Assembly (NCBI GenBank): GCA_963693305.1
Contig: OY855903.1
Location: 28,255,955-28,319,954, forward strand
DNA from: Meandrina meandrites
Lineage: Eukaryota > Cnidaria > Anthozoa > Scleractinia > Meandrinidae
Direction: 5' to 3'
Length of the DNA stretch: 64,000 nt
Part shown: one piece after another, positions 13,601 to 24,795 of the stretch
Position numbering within the stretch: the stretch's first letter is position 1
Layout: each line of letters begins with the position of its first letter
Notes under the pieces: generated by a model
What the model saw: the letters and a program-made list of their open reading frames with translations, nothing else
Database searches by the model: none
Told to the model about the DNA's origin: nothing
Translations under genes and position numbers: made by a program

Positions 13601-16600
13601 GGCCTTTGTTCCACTTCTGAGATAACCAACTCAGAGACTCAAAGAATAGTACAGAACGTGAAGTGGCCAATTAAGGTATCAGCCACCCTTCAGGACCGTC
13701 CGCGCACCGATCACTTTAGCGCTTTTGTTTTCAATACAAACCCCTACAAACCATACATTTTCTGAAAGCTTAATAGTTCCACATTATGGATTTTTCCTTC
13801 AAAGTTAACAAAAACCTAAAAAAAATGCAATAGCGAGACTTTTTTGCAAAAGTATGTGTCTGTGCAAATCAAGCTCCAGGTCCGCCGAAAATAAGCGGAA
13901 AAAAACGATTAACACCGCATTTGCCTCTCAACAAGTTCCACTAAAAAACCGTGTCTCAGATTTTTGACAAGTGGGTTTGTCCTTTTTTAATGAGCAGATA
14001 AAGTTAGGGAAGACAAATCACCAGCACTTCCTGTGGACAAATAGAGATTACTCGAAAACGAAAAAAGAAAACACAAATCGCAGACACGGTTTTGGAGGAA
14101 AACCATCTGACAAGCAGCTGGCCAAATTTCAGCCAAATCGGTCGAGGGGCTGCCGACTTGGAGCTAAAAACGTACGCTCAATTCATCGAAATCCTCTTTC
14201 CGAGAAAAATAGCAAAGTGTATTTTCGGCGGCGTCCTACCCGTAAAGGGATTACGACGCCTAAGCGTCAAAGTTGATGAACACCAGAAGGGATCATCTTA
14301 CTATAACAATAGGTACATGACAGGTAACATACAGCAGGCGATTTTACATGTAAGTTTACGTGGAACGTTGCGGGAAATGCTCTTTTCTAAGTTCTCTTCG
14401 TTCGGTCACAGATCGAATTGACACAGGTAAATAAATTCAAAATTCTGACTCCGCGCAAGGAGCCGCATTTCCGTAACTACTGTACTATTAGTACCACAAG
14501 TTGCTAATAAAATTTTCTTGACATGCCGCGAGCTAGGTTGTTTAATATGCCGAAAGCAAAAAGGAAGTCTTTCAAAGGGAAACAGACCCGGGAACAAACT
14601 ACGAATGGAGTCAACGAAAACGAAATGGAGAGTGAACAACAGTCAATCAACACAAAAGATGCCATGCTGGCCGAAATGAGACAAGCTGGGCGCCAACGCG
14701 GTCAGTACTGTGCCGCAGTTTAGTTTTATTTACATGTTTATACTCGCGCTTGTTCCCACTTCTATTCAGCTCAATCCATAAAAACTTGGTATAATAAAGC
14801 TGACAGGCCTACATGACTCCTACGTTCGTGACTGATGCTCGATTTATCTCAAATACCCTGCTTTTTTCAGTCGTGGAAAATGCAAGATTTCTCTCTTGCG
14901 ACGGGCAGCTTTCGTTTTGGCACTGGAGCATCCAAGTCGAACCAATGCCATTTTTATTGCCGACATTTTCAAGGAGTTCCTTGGCAAAATCAACAAGTCA
15001 CCGCTTCGTCGAACTTTTCCTGTAGCCTTTCGCCAGCTATTATGGAATGGCCACTGAGCTTCTGCCATGTCTTGCCTGCTTCATCATTATTCCGTTCTTC
15101 CACATGAATCTTTGAACGGCTCGCACTTTTAGGTGTGGAAACCGACTCCGTGCTCGACTGTTTTAACAATTCATCTTTTTTATTGTAGTACGAGCGCGAG
15201 CCTTTGTCACTTTGCGGTAATTTTTCAGCCCAATTAATTTGCGCTGAACGTGTCTTATTTTTTTTCGCTTTTTTACGCCTTGGCATGGTGGAAGAGAACG
15301 GACAGGACCTTTTTTTCTTCTTTACCAAACTGAAACAGACGCCGCAAACTCGCAAATTTCTTGCGTGATACAATGGAGCTGAGATCATGTGACTTGTTTC
15401 GTGACGCGTTGACAGACAAGTTATCCAGTATGACAAGACTTGTCAATGGCCAATTAACATAATTGACCCAGTTAAAACTTTTACGCTCAATAACTCCATG
15501 CAGAATTAAAAATTTTTTGTGGAATTTTTTTAAAAGAATGCTCTTGAAGAGCTTTATCTCAACATTACAAAATCCCAAACTTCAAAACTGGAACTTTTTT
15601 AACCGTGGCTGATACCTTAATTAAAAGTATGGTGTTCTATGCATTTTGTTTGTTTATAATTGGGTCTAAGAAACCACAGGAAGTTTGGTCCCTGCAACTT
15701 GTACTTAAAATTTGGTTTGCTACACACACTTTTGAATGCCTCAAAATCCCACGCCACTTCCTATGGTCTAAGCGGTAAACCTTTTGGCCAATCAGCACAA
15801 TCCATAATAGATTATCTTGTTTTTTTTTTTGCACAACTTATTTTTAACACAATGCACAGTTTTTAAATTTAACTGTCACAAAGTCATCTCTCAACAAGTA
15901 ATAGAGGATCAAAGTCCACATAAGGACTTTGTGTGTAAAATTCAAGCAAAATCAGCCAACCCTTATTTCCAAGTCTGCCCCGGTCTCTCAGGTAGAAGCT
16001 CTTAATTCATTTTCTGACTGAGTTCAGGGGCTCATAGCCACTTCAAAAAAAAATAGTTGTGGCACAAAGGGCCCTTTGATCAACTGATTCTTAATTTTCC
16101 AATCTTAGCAGCATTTCAGGGCAAGAAAATATTTTTTTTGAGGTCCAAAGTAGCCCCAAAACAACCTTTTCATTTTCCAGGGACTGGTACCAAAATAATC
16201 CCTTGTGAGGTCATTAGGTGTGTAAACCCTTTTCCTCGCAACAGTTTCTCCTGTTTCTACTATAAGCATGTTGTGAATTACCGATTATAATGTTTGCACG
16301 TGGGAGAAACGGGAAATCTCCTGGCTTTTCAGTGACTGCAAAAGAAAAAAATCCTGTATGCAATACAAACGTGGCCGGTAGCCTGTGTTTCTCATCTATC
16401 ACTCACATTGTCAGCACTTGGAAAATTACTTTGATTCATGTCATGGTTTTAAACTGCAGCCATCAGTTTTCACCACTCTCTAAAGCATTGAAGACTATCA
16501 TCAAGAATATTTGCAAACAGCTGAAGTGATCGCTGAGCGGCAGCAGTATTGAGTGCGCACACCCTCTGATTCGCGCTGAAGTTATCAAAGGAGTGATAAA

Positions 16601-19600
16601 TGATTATTTGATGTAAACTTTATCAGATGAGTGACATTTTTGCTAACTTGTTCTATGAAATACCCAAAAAAGTTCATTAGTGAGAGAGAGAATCTTGTCT
16701 TTATTCTGGTGTTGAAAGGGATAAATAAAATAAATAAATAATAACGAATTTTTAAACAGGATGGCCCTTCAGTACATGCGTACTGTTATCAAAGGGGTCC
16801 TGTAAAAAGAAAAATATATATAACAATATAAAAATAAAAATACATCATATAAAAGGATAAAAGGTAAAAAGTTAAAAATCTATTAAATTATGCTTACTTA
16901 ACCTATAAAAATAATTCATTTAAAGACTGCCTAAATAAAACCCTACTGCTAGTTTGTCTAGTTTTTAAAGGTAAAGAATTAAAAATATTTGCACCAGAGA
17001 AATAAAAACTTTTTCGTGCAAATTCAAGTTTCACTTTAGGTAGAACAACAGTGGCTCTACAGTTCCTCGTATCACGATTATGCGTTAAAAAATTAAAATA
17101 GTTTTTAAAAGGGGTGCAAACGTTGCCTTGTAGGCAGTCAAAAAGTGAAGTGCTGATTATGCCACAGAAGCAAAAATGATTACGCTACTTGTACGCGTGT
17201 CATAGTATTATGTGTTATTATTGTCAGTATGCGACCTGGAACTGTCCAGGCGCAGTATAAACCTGGCTTTCACAACACATTATTTTAACACAGACAGTAG
17301 AACGTAAACATTTTCCTACTCAGAGATAGAATATCTTTGATTCATGGTATAAAGAATTGTTTTAAATAAGCGTCCGATGCTAGACAAGCACTGTTTCCGA
17401 CTTTAGATTACTTCTTCACAGCGTAAACAAGACAACACCTGGGCATCTACCATGGGCCAAGTTATTTTAAGTGTATAAAGCACATGTTGTATATCAAGCA
17501 AATTTTGGCTGTAATCTAACAGAATATTGTGGCGGAGAAGTACACTTGAGCATCAGTTTATGCAAAACAGCAACAAATACAATCGTAGTTGTTGTGCTAC
17601 ATAATAGGCATTTGCAATTTTATGCACTTATCTATTACTTAAAGTGTACAAAACATACAGCCTTCTGATGAAGCAGTCCTGAAAGTTTTCTTCTCAGCAG
17701 TGTCGATATTCCGGTTCAACTATCCAGAGTTAAAATTACAATCAACAACAGTGCTATTCTCCTCTTCACTGCAATCTAATCGACATGTCTGCACATCTTA
17801 TGACGTCAGGAAAACTAATTTGCATCACAGTTTTGGCTGCACACTGTATTGTACATTTTTACCTCGAAATGGCCAACTTCAAGACAAGAGAATTTCTTAC
17901 GAATTAAATGATACATGTACAAAAAAGCATTGCACAATAATAAACCCCACAAACTTTCACATATACTAACACAATTTTTATGCTGCCTATCAGCAGGTTA
18001 TAAAGTAATAGACTGAAATGACTTGTTTCTGGTTATAATCAATCACATGCAACTTAATATAGAAAAACAAGTGGAACGTGATAAAAACAGTTATATTACC
18101 ATGTTGGCTTCATGATGTTGAACAGTTAGAACACTGTGCTTGCGACTAATGGAAGCATCATCTTGTATCAATATTGTGCAATCTACAAATAGACAAAACA
18201 ACATTTTTAATCGTGCTGTCAATTTACTAGACAGCAGGCAGTTGATTTATACTCAACACAAATAAAAGGCACTCATGGCTGGAAGTCTAAAAGCTTGCAA
18301 ATAAAATCACTTACAATACTCTTTCTCTTGAAATATACCACTTTCAAACAAAACATTTCATTCATACAGACAGAAATCTGGGAATGTGTGACAATGTTGA
18401 ACAATGCTGCTTATTAAATTATAGGTATTAAATAATTGAGAAACTTCACCTTCTTTGTAAAAAAGATTGTGTTTGGCAATAAACGTTTCTTGGTTACTTC
18501 CAATTCCTTTTTAATTTGTAGACGATGGACACCAGTAAACACAAAGATCATTTTGATCTTGTATGTGAGCTGTCCCATTTTTCCACAGGGCTGATTTTAA
18601 AGTGCTCATAACCCCCAAAAAATTTTTTCAAGCAAAAGTATATCTACATTTCTCTAGCAGAATGCCGAAAAAAGCTTTGATTTTGGTTGAAACCTTGATT
18701 TTCTGTGAATCGTCAGAGTCGAAAAAAATTGCAATAATTAGAAACATGACCGAGTAGAAGATCCGGTCAAAAGGGTCTGGGTCAAATACAATTCATGACG
18801 TCAACCCAGTACATCAGTCAAACCACCAACCAAGTTGAGCCACTAAGTGGCACATTTAATTTACTGTGTTTAGAATGTTTCAATAAACATGCTTGAAAGT
18901 TGTTTCTCAAGAAGGACTACACAGATCAAATCAAGAAGCATCTCTTTCAATAATTTTTTCAAAGTGCAAAATAGCTAGTCAACGTTTGTTCCCTGTTTGT
19001 AATGAACTTAACTCTGAGAATACGAGCTGGCACATTTGTGATGAAAAGGCCATTTCTCTGGATTTATTAACAGTAACACTTTCTGCCAAGAGATATCTGT
19101 ATTTGCTTTTCCCGCTGCTTGGCTTGGGCTCCTGCAAACATCCACTCATGATTCCACACACAAAATAATACAGCCAATGCTTTGGAACTAAAATTCCACG
19201 TCGCTCAATCTACAAAATTCTAGTAAATATCTAAGTCTAAAAATTCCAAGCTGCTATTTTTCGATGGTTACACAAACAAAAAACAGCTTGTTATATTTTT
19301 GCAAGAATTAAACTCCCCTAATGACCTTGCTCCCATTTTGGAAAGCGAATGGGGTAGCAAAGGTTTTTTACATTAAAGAATAATGTATGACTTAATTAAT
19401 TGATTGATATTAATGAATTAATTGATCAATCAATTAATTAATTTTAAAATTAATTAAACAATTTAGTACTTCAGTAGTTTAACAGATGACAGCCCACATA
19501 ACCATCACAAAAGTGCATTCTGTACTAAAAAGAAAGAAAACACATGCATGCACATGCGGTAGAACAACTTGCATTTCTTGTATGTTTCAGTGTGGTCAAA

Positions 19601-22190
19601 CAGCACCATTTTCTTAGCTTGTCACAGTAATATTGTAAGCTTTCAGCAATTTCTTCCTTTATTTTAGCTTACCTTTTCTTCCAACTATACATTCCACTCC
19701 AACAGTTAACAGGATACCTAAGAAGATGTTAAATTCAGTAAATTTTAATTTTAATTGAAGGGATTCATTAAAGTTTGGCGCAGGTGGGTAAGTACCAGCA
19801 AGTCCCTACTCAGTTTGTAAATAATTCTAACTATCTTTTTTGTACCATAAATAACGTTTTAAGACTGGCTGGATAAGGGCCAAGTTAAACTAGAGGACAA
19901 AACTGTTTACTTTAATCAAAGATCCGTCATCACAGTCAAACGCCAAGTGCAACCAGTTTGTTCACCAGAGGACAAAATTTGGTTGAAAGATGCCATCAGC
20001 TTCGTTTAGTTTTTTATGCAGTGTTGCAGTAATCTCAAACCCTGCGGTGTTTGCATTTTCAAACCTACAGCGTTCAGAGAAACAAAATTATTTGCGGTGT
20101 TGTAGTTTCTTGTCTGACACTTCTTACCTACCTTCTATATCTTCATTAATCTGTGCTTATTTATTAAAAGCGTGTACCATCAGGGCTGTGCTCTAAGGCC
20201 AGGTGCCTCAGGCGACTAACTTTTGCTTTTGGGCAACCAGATAATCTTAATTTTTTCATATAAGCTTTATGCTGGGCACCCTGGATCTCATAGTTCATTT
20301 ATAAGTAACTTGACCTTCCCCCACCCAGTAAACAAGAAGATGAGTGAGGCTACATATACAAATCATGAAGGTGCCAGGACTCAGTGCATTGTCGATTGTG
20401 TGGTTTTCTTTTGAAAGGAAGGAAAAGGTGAGGAAAATTATCGTAGCAAGTGCAGATGCCACGTCAATAGGGAGGGAAAAAACTTTCCAAACTGAGAAAA
20501 TGCATTTGTTAAGTTTGCAGCAGACGTTACTGCCATAAATATTCTCTGAGTCTGCATAATATGAATTGGTCCTTACAGTCTACAGTCATCTAGAGGTCAG
20601 TTTACATCAGTCGCTACCCGATCCGAGGTCCTCCAACCTTTTGGGACCTTCTAGGCCAACTATTTTCTCAAAAGATAATCAAGTCAACAAAAGTAGCACG
20701 GGATGAATGTAATGTAGAGGGGTGGGGTGGGTAAACGAGAAAATAGCTTTCTCACGCTCTTGCACCCGCACCTGCGCGTTAGTTGTGATGATCTTTGGAG
20801 AAAAAACCCGTCTGTGGACAGATTACCAAACAGTGCGATTACTATTAAACGCCGGGTTAGTTATCATACTGCAAACACTTGAGCTAACTGAATAAGTAAC
20901 TTATTTTTAGGTCTCCAACATTCTCTTACAATAATTTATCTCCTTCCGCCTTGACTCTCCTTGGATCAGTGTTGTATACCAAAACATTTGGCAGCTGTCA
21001 GAGCAGTGTACGAGACCCTTAGGCCTGGTTCAAATGTCGCACTACCGTCATGTCGATCTCAATTATATTAAGTTCGACTTTAGCACAACTGCAGTGCAAC
21101 AGATGATTCCAACGTCACACCAAATAGCTGTTTACTTATCGGTTCCTTGTTTGACTAAAGTCATAGGGAAAATTTTCGCCACAGCTAGTGAGTTGTTCCG
21201 TAAGCTGTTTCATGGCATCGGTATAGAATGGCGTGTTTCACGAACATGAGGTGTTTCTGAATATAAGGTTTTTTCTGAGATGTTCACTCAAACAAATGAT
21301 GTCAAGCATATTTGTTATTTACCATTTCCCGCCATACGGCCTTCCTTCCCGGCTTTTGCAAAGTGTTGGACTTGATTTTGTGGTCGCTACGCTTATGATA
21401 ATGTATGCATTAGGTTTCACATCAATTTTGAATCAAACATCGTGCCAATGTCGAACAATAATATTAACATACTATAAGTTCGACTTAACTTAAGCGTGAC
21501 TGTAGCTCGACGTTTGAATCAACATCACACCAGAGTCAGGTAGCATAACTGAGCTTGTCACGCTACCCGACTCTGGCGCGACGTTGATTCAAACGCTGAG
21601 CTACAGTCGCGCTAAGTGTCAAACTTAATTTATTTAATTGAGTTTGACATGACGATAATGCGACGTTTGAACCAGGCCTTAGCTGCTCACACACCCTGCG
21701 AGCAGAGCCCTTTCTTTTTCGCTAATAAACTAAACTGGACAAGAAAGGGCTCTGCACGAATCGTGTCAAATCTTTGTTGAGCATGCGCAAAGCTTACGCG
21801 AGACTTGCGCGAGGCTTTGCCTGGATCCAAAAAATGTAGCGGATTTATAAACTTCTATCAAAATGCTTTCTTCTTTTGAACATTCATAGAGTAAATTAGC
21901 AACAGAAATAGTTTGTAATGACACTGATTGCCTTAAGAAATATTATATCACGAGCGGACGTTTAAATCACGGGAAATAAAAAAAGCTTTATTGCGGTGGC
22001 GGTGTTTCGTCAAATTTTCTTGGGGTGTTCCTCAGATGCAAATATGTTCCTTGGCTCGCGGTTCATCGTCTCTTATCCGGATACTCTACAAGAATAGAAT
22101 ATACTAGAATACTCTCAAATGTTAACTCAATACCGTACCTCTCTTCTTTACTATCTGTGAGCTCCCAACGCGTTCATCGAGAAACCACAT
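355..22190 (-). CDS. nbn: Nibrin (NBN/NBS1), 5' part of gene, 12 exons, partial at 3' end
   Basis: Nibrin is the regulatory subunit of the MRE11-RAD50-NBN complex, which senses DNA double-strand breaks in the nucleus and recruits ATM. Twelve exons join in one frame with GT-AG borders: 22139-22190, 19673-19717, 18100-18182, 13257-13399, 11597-11682, 10450-10526, 9962-10056, 9042-9159, 7929-8119, 1630-1721, 861-961 and 355-464 (1,193 nt, about 397 codons). The FHA domain shows GRK (residues 30-32), SRKH (45-48) and SKYGTSVNG (75-83), the phosphopeptide-binding signature. Tandem BRCT domains follow: VSHLVMDG and CCPIVKPSYF in the first, and GKTFIFISKKQ and RPIPESELGLALLF in the second. The MRE11- and ATM-binding C-terminus is not in the window, so the last exons must lie left of base 1 or were missed. 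Introns are transposon-rich, and the largest insertion is in intron 9. The exon chain is seen in the sequence; the name follows from family knowledge. Confidence 0.9.
861..961 (-). CDS. nbn: nbn exon 11 (post-BRCT, low complexity)
   Basis: Its acceptor follows a strong pyrimidine tract (TTTCTTTTACCTCAG) and its donor is CAG|GTAATT. The sequence is Ser/Gln-rich with one SQ dipeptide pair. It is assigned by phase and position rather than by homology. Confidence 0.65.
1630..1721 (-). CDS. nbn: nbn exon 10 (BRCT2 end)
   Basis: It encodes RCRPIPESELGLALLFMSL and KYCNPS. The RPIPE-xE-GLA stretch is a nibrin hallmark. The exon lies more than 6 kb from exon 9 because of the inserted element. Confidence 0.87.
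1874..1953. repeat. (GGT)n(GAT)n microsatellite
   Basis: About eight GGT units run directly into about 18 GAT units, then AATAATAATA and an A/T-rich stretch to about 2045. The block resembles the microsatellite tail and 3' UTR of a LINE lying on the minus strand, but no LINE coding sequence is attached. Confidence 0.8.
2120..2271 (+). repeat. Left TIR of the 5.3 kb element, with tandem GGAACACCCC units
   Basis: It pairs with 7204-7388 in inverse orientation. Both arms carry 7-9 short CCCGGAACA-type units; the number differs between arms, as expected from slippage. Confidence 0.75.
2372..3962 (+). repeat. 1.6 kb direct repeat, copy 1
   Basis: It is nearly identical to 4780-6387 over its whole length, with scattered single-base differences. 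It contains a (TAATG)n tract near 2498-2545 and ends at GGTACCACTAGT. It could be an internal duplication or a long terminal repeat pair, but the ends do not show the TG...CA of an LTR. No gene is recognised in it. Confidence 0.85.
3963..4779. other. Unique spacer between the 1.6 kb direct repeats
   Basis: No gene is seen. Its last bases (4757-4777) are the reverse complement of 2291-2311 just outside copy 1, so the repeat unit is edged by a short inverted 21-mer. Confidence 0.6.
4780..6387 (+). repeat. 1.6 kb direct repeat, copy 2
   Basis: It matches 2372-3962, with one insertion of about 18 bp near 5457-5475 and a different (TAATG)n count. The small number of differences implies a recent duplication or gene conversion. 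Confidence 0.85.
6394..7203. mobile_element. Nested 0.8 kb TIR DNA transposon
   Basis: The ends are TACCGTAAAAACTCGTGTAT and its inverse, about 29 bp each with continuing GCCGCAC. A 122-codon frame inside (6509-6877) has no recognised domain. The left flank ends in TA, which suggests a TA-target mariner/pogo type, but this is uncertain. It is inserted at the inner edge of the right TIR of the 5.3 kb element. Confidence 0.75.
7204..7388 (-). repeat. Right TIR of the 5.3 kb element
   Basis: It is the inverse partner of 2120-2271, sharing the TTATCTGTGTTGAAAAAATT stretch and the GGTGTTCCGG tandem units. Confidence 0.75.
7510..7607. repeat. Hairpin-forming inverted repeat
   Basis: ACGGGTTAATAGCCCAT pairs with ATGGGCTATTAACCCGT around a short loop, with an outer imperfect arm. 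It is part of a compact MITE next to 7609-7801. Confidence 0.7.
7609..7801. mobile_element. 193 bp MITE
   Basis: AGTATCGCCCAACTAGT at the left and ACTAGTTGGGTGATACT at the right form TIRs with one mismatch. The copy is noncoding and lies about 130 bp downstream of nbn exon 9. Confidence 0.65.
7929..8119 (-). CDS. nbn: nbn exon 9 (BRCT2)
   Basis: It is the longest exon found and encodes AVESSGGSTLLRD, VSSGVCVMMVDI and WIMHVIEIL, the second BRCT. The intron below it contains the 5.3 kb mobile element. Confidence 0.85.
8275..8292. repeat. Poly-C tract
   Basis: 18 C. Similar tracts of 14-21 occur at 12224, 25529, 26905, 50334, 51454 (G), 55815 and 59116 (G). Confidence 0.9.
9042..9159 (-). CDS. 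nbn: nbn exon 8 (BRCT linker and BRCT2 start)
   Basis: It encodes YLPVLKEETISS and LLSGKTFIFISKKQ, matching the YPPL-E linker and the FKGKTFIF strand. It ends in phase 0 at a GTAATA donor. Confidence 0.83.
9962..10056 (-). CDS. nbn: nbn exon 7 (BRCT1 end)
   Basis: It encodes ALAECCPIVKPSYFDDVV, equivalent to the ALxxGRPIVKPEYF stretch of nibrins. It ends in phase 2 before GTACAG. Confidence 0.83.
10450..10526 (-). CDS. nbn: nbn exon 6 (BRCT1)
   Basis: It encodes GGHIVNDWRQNTVSHLVMDG, the GG...THLV-type BRCT core. The phase joins exons 5 and 7. Confidence 0.85.
11597..11682 (-). CDS. nbn: nbn exon 5 (FHA-BRCT1 junction)
   Basis: It encodes LRYSPLVVVTSCLDDKQKK, matching the PLV-x-x-SSCLD stretch that opens the first nibrin BRCT. 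The acceptor has a good T-rich tract and the donor is GTAAGA. Confidence 0.85.
11776..12245. mobile_element. 470 bp MITE with 8 bp target duplication (hAT-like), nbn intron 4
   Basis: The ends CCCAGGGGGGTACTCGAAG and the inverse are long, good TIRs of about 45 bp. They are flanked by the exact direct repeat ATTAAAGA (11768-11775 and 12246-12253). An 8 bp duplication points to the hAT class. The right end carries an expanded run of 18 C. Confidence 0.85.
13257..13399 (-). CDS. nbn: nbn exon 4 (end of FHA)
   Basis: It encodes LEDFSKYGTSVNGVKI and NGDEILFGKS, the C-terminal FHA strands including the conserved N of SVNG. It has a GTGAGC donor. Confidence 0.87.
13675..15616. mobile_element. 1.94 kb TTAA-flanked TIR element, nbn intron 3
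   Basis: TTAA (13671-13674 and 15617-15620) flanks GGTATCAGCCAC and its inverse. The interior has open frames of up to about 150 codons, including a Lys-rich one on the minus strand near 14990-15286, but no transposase motif. The TTAA target is characteristic of piggyBac-type elements; the class is inferred from that alone. Confidence 0.65.
16905..17160 (-). pseudogene. LINE reverse-transcriptase ORF C-terminal remnant
   Basis: On the minus strand the frame reads as a LINE C-terminus: a Lys/Asn-rich stretch, THNRDTRN, then ARKSFYFSGANIFNSLP, like the FxxxGxxxWNSLP end of CR1/L2-type ORF2 proteins. The sequence 16735-16905 is its A/T-rich 3' region with TAAA repeats. Only the 3' end is present. 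Confidence 0.55.
18100..18182 (-). CDS. nbn: nbn exon 3 (FHA core)
   Basis: It encodes CTILIQDDASISRKHSVL; the SxxH phosphothreonine-binding motif is intact. It ends in phase 0 at a GTAATA donor. Confidence 0.87.
18183..19672. other. nbn intron 2
   Basis: It contains a short AT-rich palindromic stretch near 19385-19450 and otherwise nothing recognised. Open frames here have no domain and lie inside the intron. Confidence 0.6.
19673..19717 (-). CDS. nbn: nbn exon 2 (start of FHA domain)
   Basis: It encodes LLTVGVECIVGRK, the first FHA strands with the conserved GR. It has a TTAG acceptor and a GTAAGC donor. Confidence 0.85.
21022..21678. mobile_element. 657 bp TIR element with internal hairpin, nbn intron 1
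   Basis: GGCCTGGTTCAAATGTCGCA at the left and the inverse at the right (ending 21678) are flanked by TTA (21019-21021 and 21679-21681), as in PIF/Harbinger. A second strong inverted repeat lies inside at about 21480-21620 (GCTACCCGACTCTGG and flanks). Confidence 0.7.
22139..22190 (-). CDS. nbn: nbn exon 1 (start codon)
   Basis: The ATG begins an MW-F-L N-terminus, as nibrins typically start with MWxL. Seventeen codons plus one base are followed by a GTACGG donor. The phase fits exon 2. Confidence 0.8.
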
Positions 22191-23339
22191 TTCCCACGAA
22201 ACGCCAGAGTCGACAGAACGGAAGCAAATCAAGTTCCCGCCGTCATCAACACATGAGCGTCAGGGACGGGACAATACTCTATGTATGATCCCGTGAAGTG
22301 TCCGAAAAGTCAGTGTCGTGGGATGGCACCCTAGCCTGCGAACGCAGACGTATTTCCGGCTGTCGCTTGTGTCTCCGGCGACCTGGAAGATTTACAACAA
22401 GAAAGCATTAGAGGAGCTGGGTAATGGTGAAAATGATTTTGTAATTCAACCTGCAGTCAGAAACGGTGGTGACATCGTGAAAGAGACGGCGACATACAAG
22501 TCCATTGCTGTTCGCAAATGTTGGAGCCAGAACTACAGTATGTGGTCCTTGGTCCGTGAGGTCCTTGGTCCGCGACTTTTTCGAATATGATTTAATATTT
22601 CCGTGATAACTAAAATTCGGCAAAAAATGAATGTTTCCAATGATTTATTGATTATTATTCTTCGATATGGCAATTTTTCAGCTTTTTACTATCGGTTTAC
22701 GGTGAGGAATTCATGCTTGTCGACAGACAGGTCAAATTGCCTTTCTTGAAATTTCAACTTTTCGCTGCTCCGTGAATTAGATGGTCGCGTTTACTAAGCT
22801 AGTGCACAGATAAAACGCAACGGGGAAACGTGTTTTTTTGGAGAACAAGTAAATAGATGAACTGATTTCAGCAGCTGCGGAGAGATTTGCTGCAGAGTTT
22901 CAAATTTTCGATTTAGCACTATTTAACAATTATTCACCGAAGTGGAGGTGAATAGTACTTTGCTAATCACCTCCGAGTTAGCCAATCAGCGCGCGCGGAA
23001 AGCACTATTCACTTGTGTGGTGAAAATTATCAACAATTTTCGCATATGGGCCCTTCGTCCGCGAGCTATGACTTTGGATAAAGTATTTGTTTTTAAACAA
23101 GAATAATTCAGTAAAATATAGAATAATAAGCACCGGGTGTACACACTGTTACTGCGGCATCTATTCTCGCATCCAGTGTTCCAAACTCATATTTAAAGGT
23201 AAAAGAACAGAAATGAAAACGCGTGTTTGTGTGGGAGACTCTTGCCTGAAAGAAGAAATTCCGGTTTTATTTTATACTCCGGCTTTATTTTATACACGCA
23301 CCTCACAACGAATTCCAACAAGACTGAAGCTTAAAAATG
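22191..23339. other. Upstream of nbn, no supported gene
   Basis: A small foldback repeat (about 22915-23050, CTATTTAACAATTATTCACC and related) is present, with a CCAAT-containing stretch inside. An open frame on the plus strand from 22318 has no domain and starts within a repetitive GAACGCAGACG stretch. The nbn promoter must lie here, but no clear TATA box is seen. Confidence 0.5.
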
Positions 23340-23409
23340 TCAAGAATAATAAAGAATAGATAAAATGATGTTTCTTTTCTGGAAATTGCCGAGATTTACA
23401 GTAATTTTC

Positions 23410-23531
23410 AGGCTGTTTACATGATTAACACCAGTGTGGCACGTACGATGCTTCCATCTTTGACAGCCGTCGCACAGCAACGCTTCTTGGCGAGGGCGAA
23501 CGTGACGTTTACAGGCAATACACAGATACAT
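23410..23531 (-). CDS. Zinc-finger first-exon fragment (C-x2-C...C-x2-C-x4-H-x2-C)
   Basis: An ATG opens a short exon with CIAC, LLCDGC and WKHRTC: a PHD/FLYWCH-like metal-binding cluster that often heads transposase-derived proteins in cnidarians. A possible GTGTTA donor follows the codons for HTG. No downstream exon was found, so this may be an isolated remnant of a mobile element gene rather than a live gene. Confidence 0.4.
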
Positions 23532-24795
23532 GATGTCGTTTTTAAAACATAGGCACGCTAAGCGTGCAGGAGTTATTTTTTCAATTGATTGGGTAGCTTG
23601 GGGTAAGACTGGGTGTTAGTCCTGCTGGGATGGTTGAGCTATTTGTGCATGGTGCATCACTAACTACAAAGCCCCTTGCTACGACTAAGAGGCATTTTTT
23701 GAAAAAAAAAAAATGTTGCAGACAAAATAATTTTTACGTGCAATTTGTTACGTCAAAACTGTTTCGTTCAATAGTAAATTTTTATCATTTAGAAAAAACA
23801 AGAACTAATTTAATTGTCAAAGTGTCACGAAATGGCTTATTCTGTTAGCGCTAATTTTGTTGCTAGCTTTTTTACAACCGTAACGCGATACTTTTGTTTG
23901 TTACAGGATACTTTTGTGTTTTTGTCAAACACTGTAAAACGATACCTTTGTTTTTTAAAAACGCATATAACATGACACTTTTGTTTATCTCACTTTTGTA
24001 AAATGACACTTTTGTTTTTCTTGAAAACACCATGTCTCCATTGAGTAATCGAAAAGTAATAAACGAAGTAATAAACAAATCAAATCAAAAACTATATTTT
24101 TAGGAAAGCTTTTAAAGTGTAGTACACCTGGAGTATTTGTTTCCTGTCGTAAATGTAAATTTTCATTCAACAAACAGGAACAAGAACTAATTAATTTTAT
24201 TTATCAAACTGTCACGGAATGACATGCTCTTATTCTAGCCAGTTGCCGCTATCGATCGTAGTTAATTTTAAAAGCAAAACCATTTTAAAGTCAATAGCCA
24301 TACCGGTTAAGTAAATGTCTAAACGTGGTGTGTTTAAGGTAGTTAAGGTATAAACATAAACGCTACTTGCCCGAGAGTCAGCTAATCGCCAGAGCAAGAC
24401 GCTAAAGTGACTAATAAATTTAATTGGGGTTTTCAGTTGGCGACACGGAGTCTCAAGCAGTATTAAATTTAAGAAGTTTCCTTGTCACAAACTCCTAAAA
24501 CAAGAGGCCACAACACACTCTGAGGAAGATTTCCTTGCCATTTTTATGACACAGTATCAACATCACAATGAGAACATTATTCTTCAAATCTGCTTTGTGC
24601 AAATGCTTTATGCAATTTCTACTACGGTCAGCGAAACTAGCCCGTCCTATAAAGGAACGCTTGACTGATAACAATTTAGTGTTGCAGGGCCCGCGCAGAG
24701 GGAGGGGCTGGGGGGGCTTTAGCCCCCCAACTTTTTCACAATAAAAGGAAAAAATAATAAGAACTTAATAAAATAATAAGATAATAAGAACTTAA

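Noticed and set aside
22318..22590. 90-codon frame on the plus strand next to nbn exon 1
   Set aside because: It begins in a dispersed repeat and shows no domain; probably chance.
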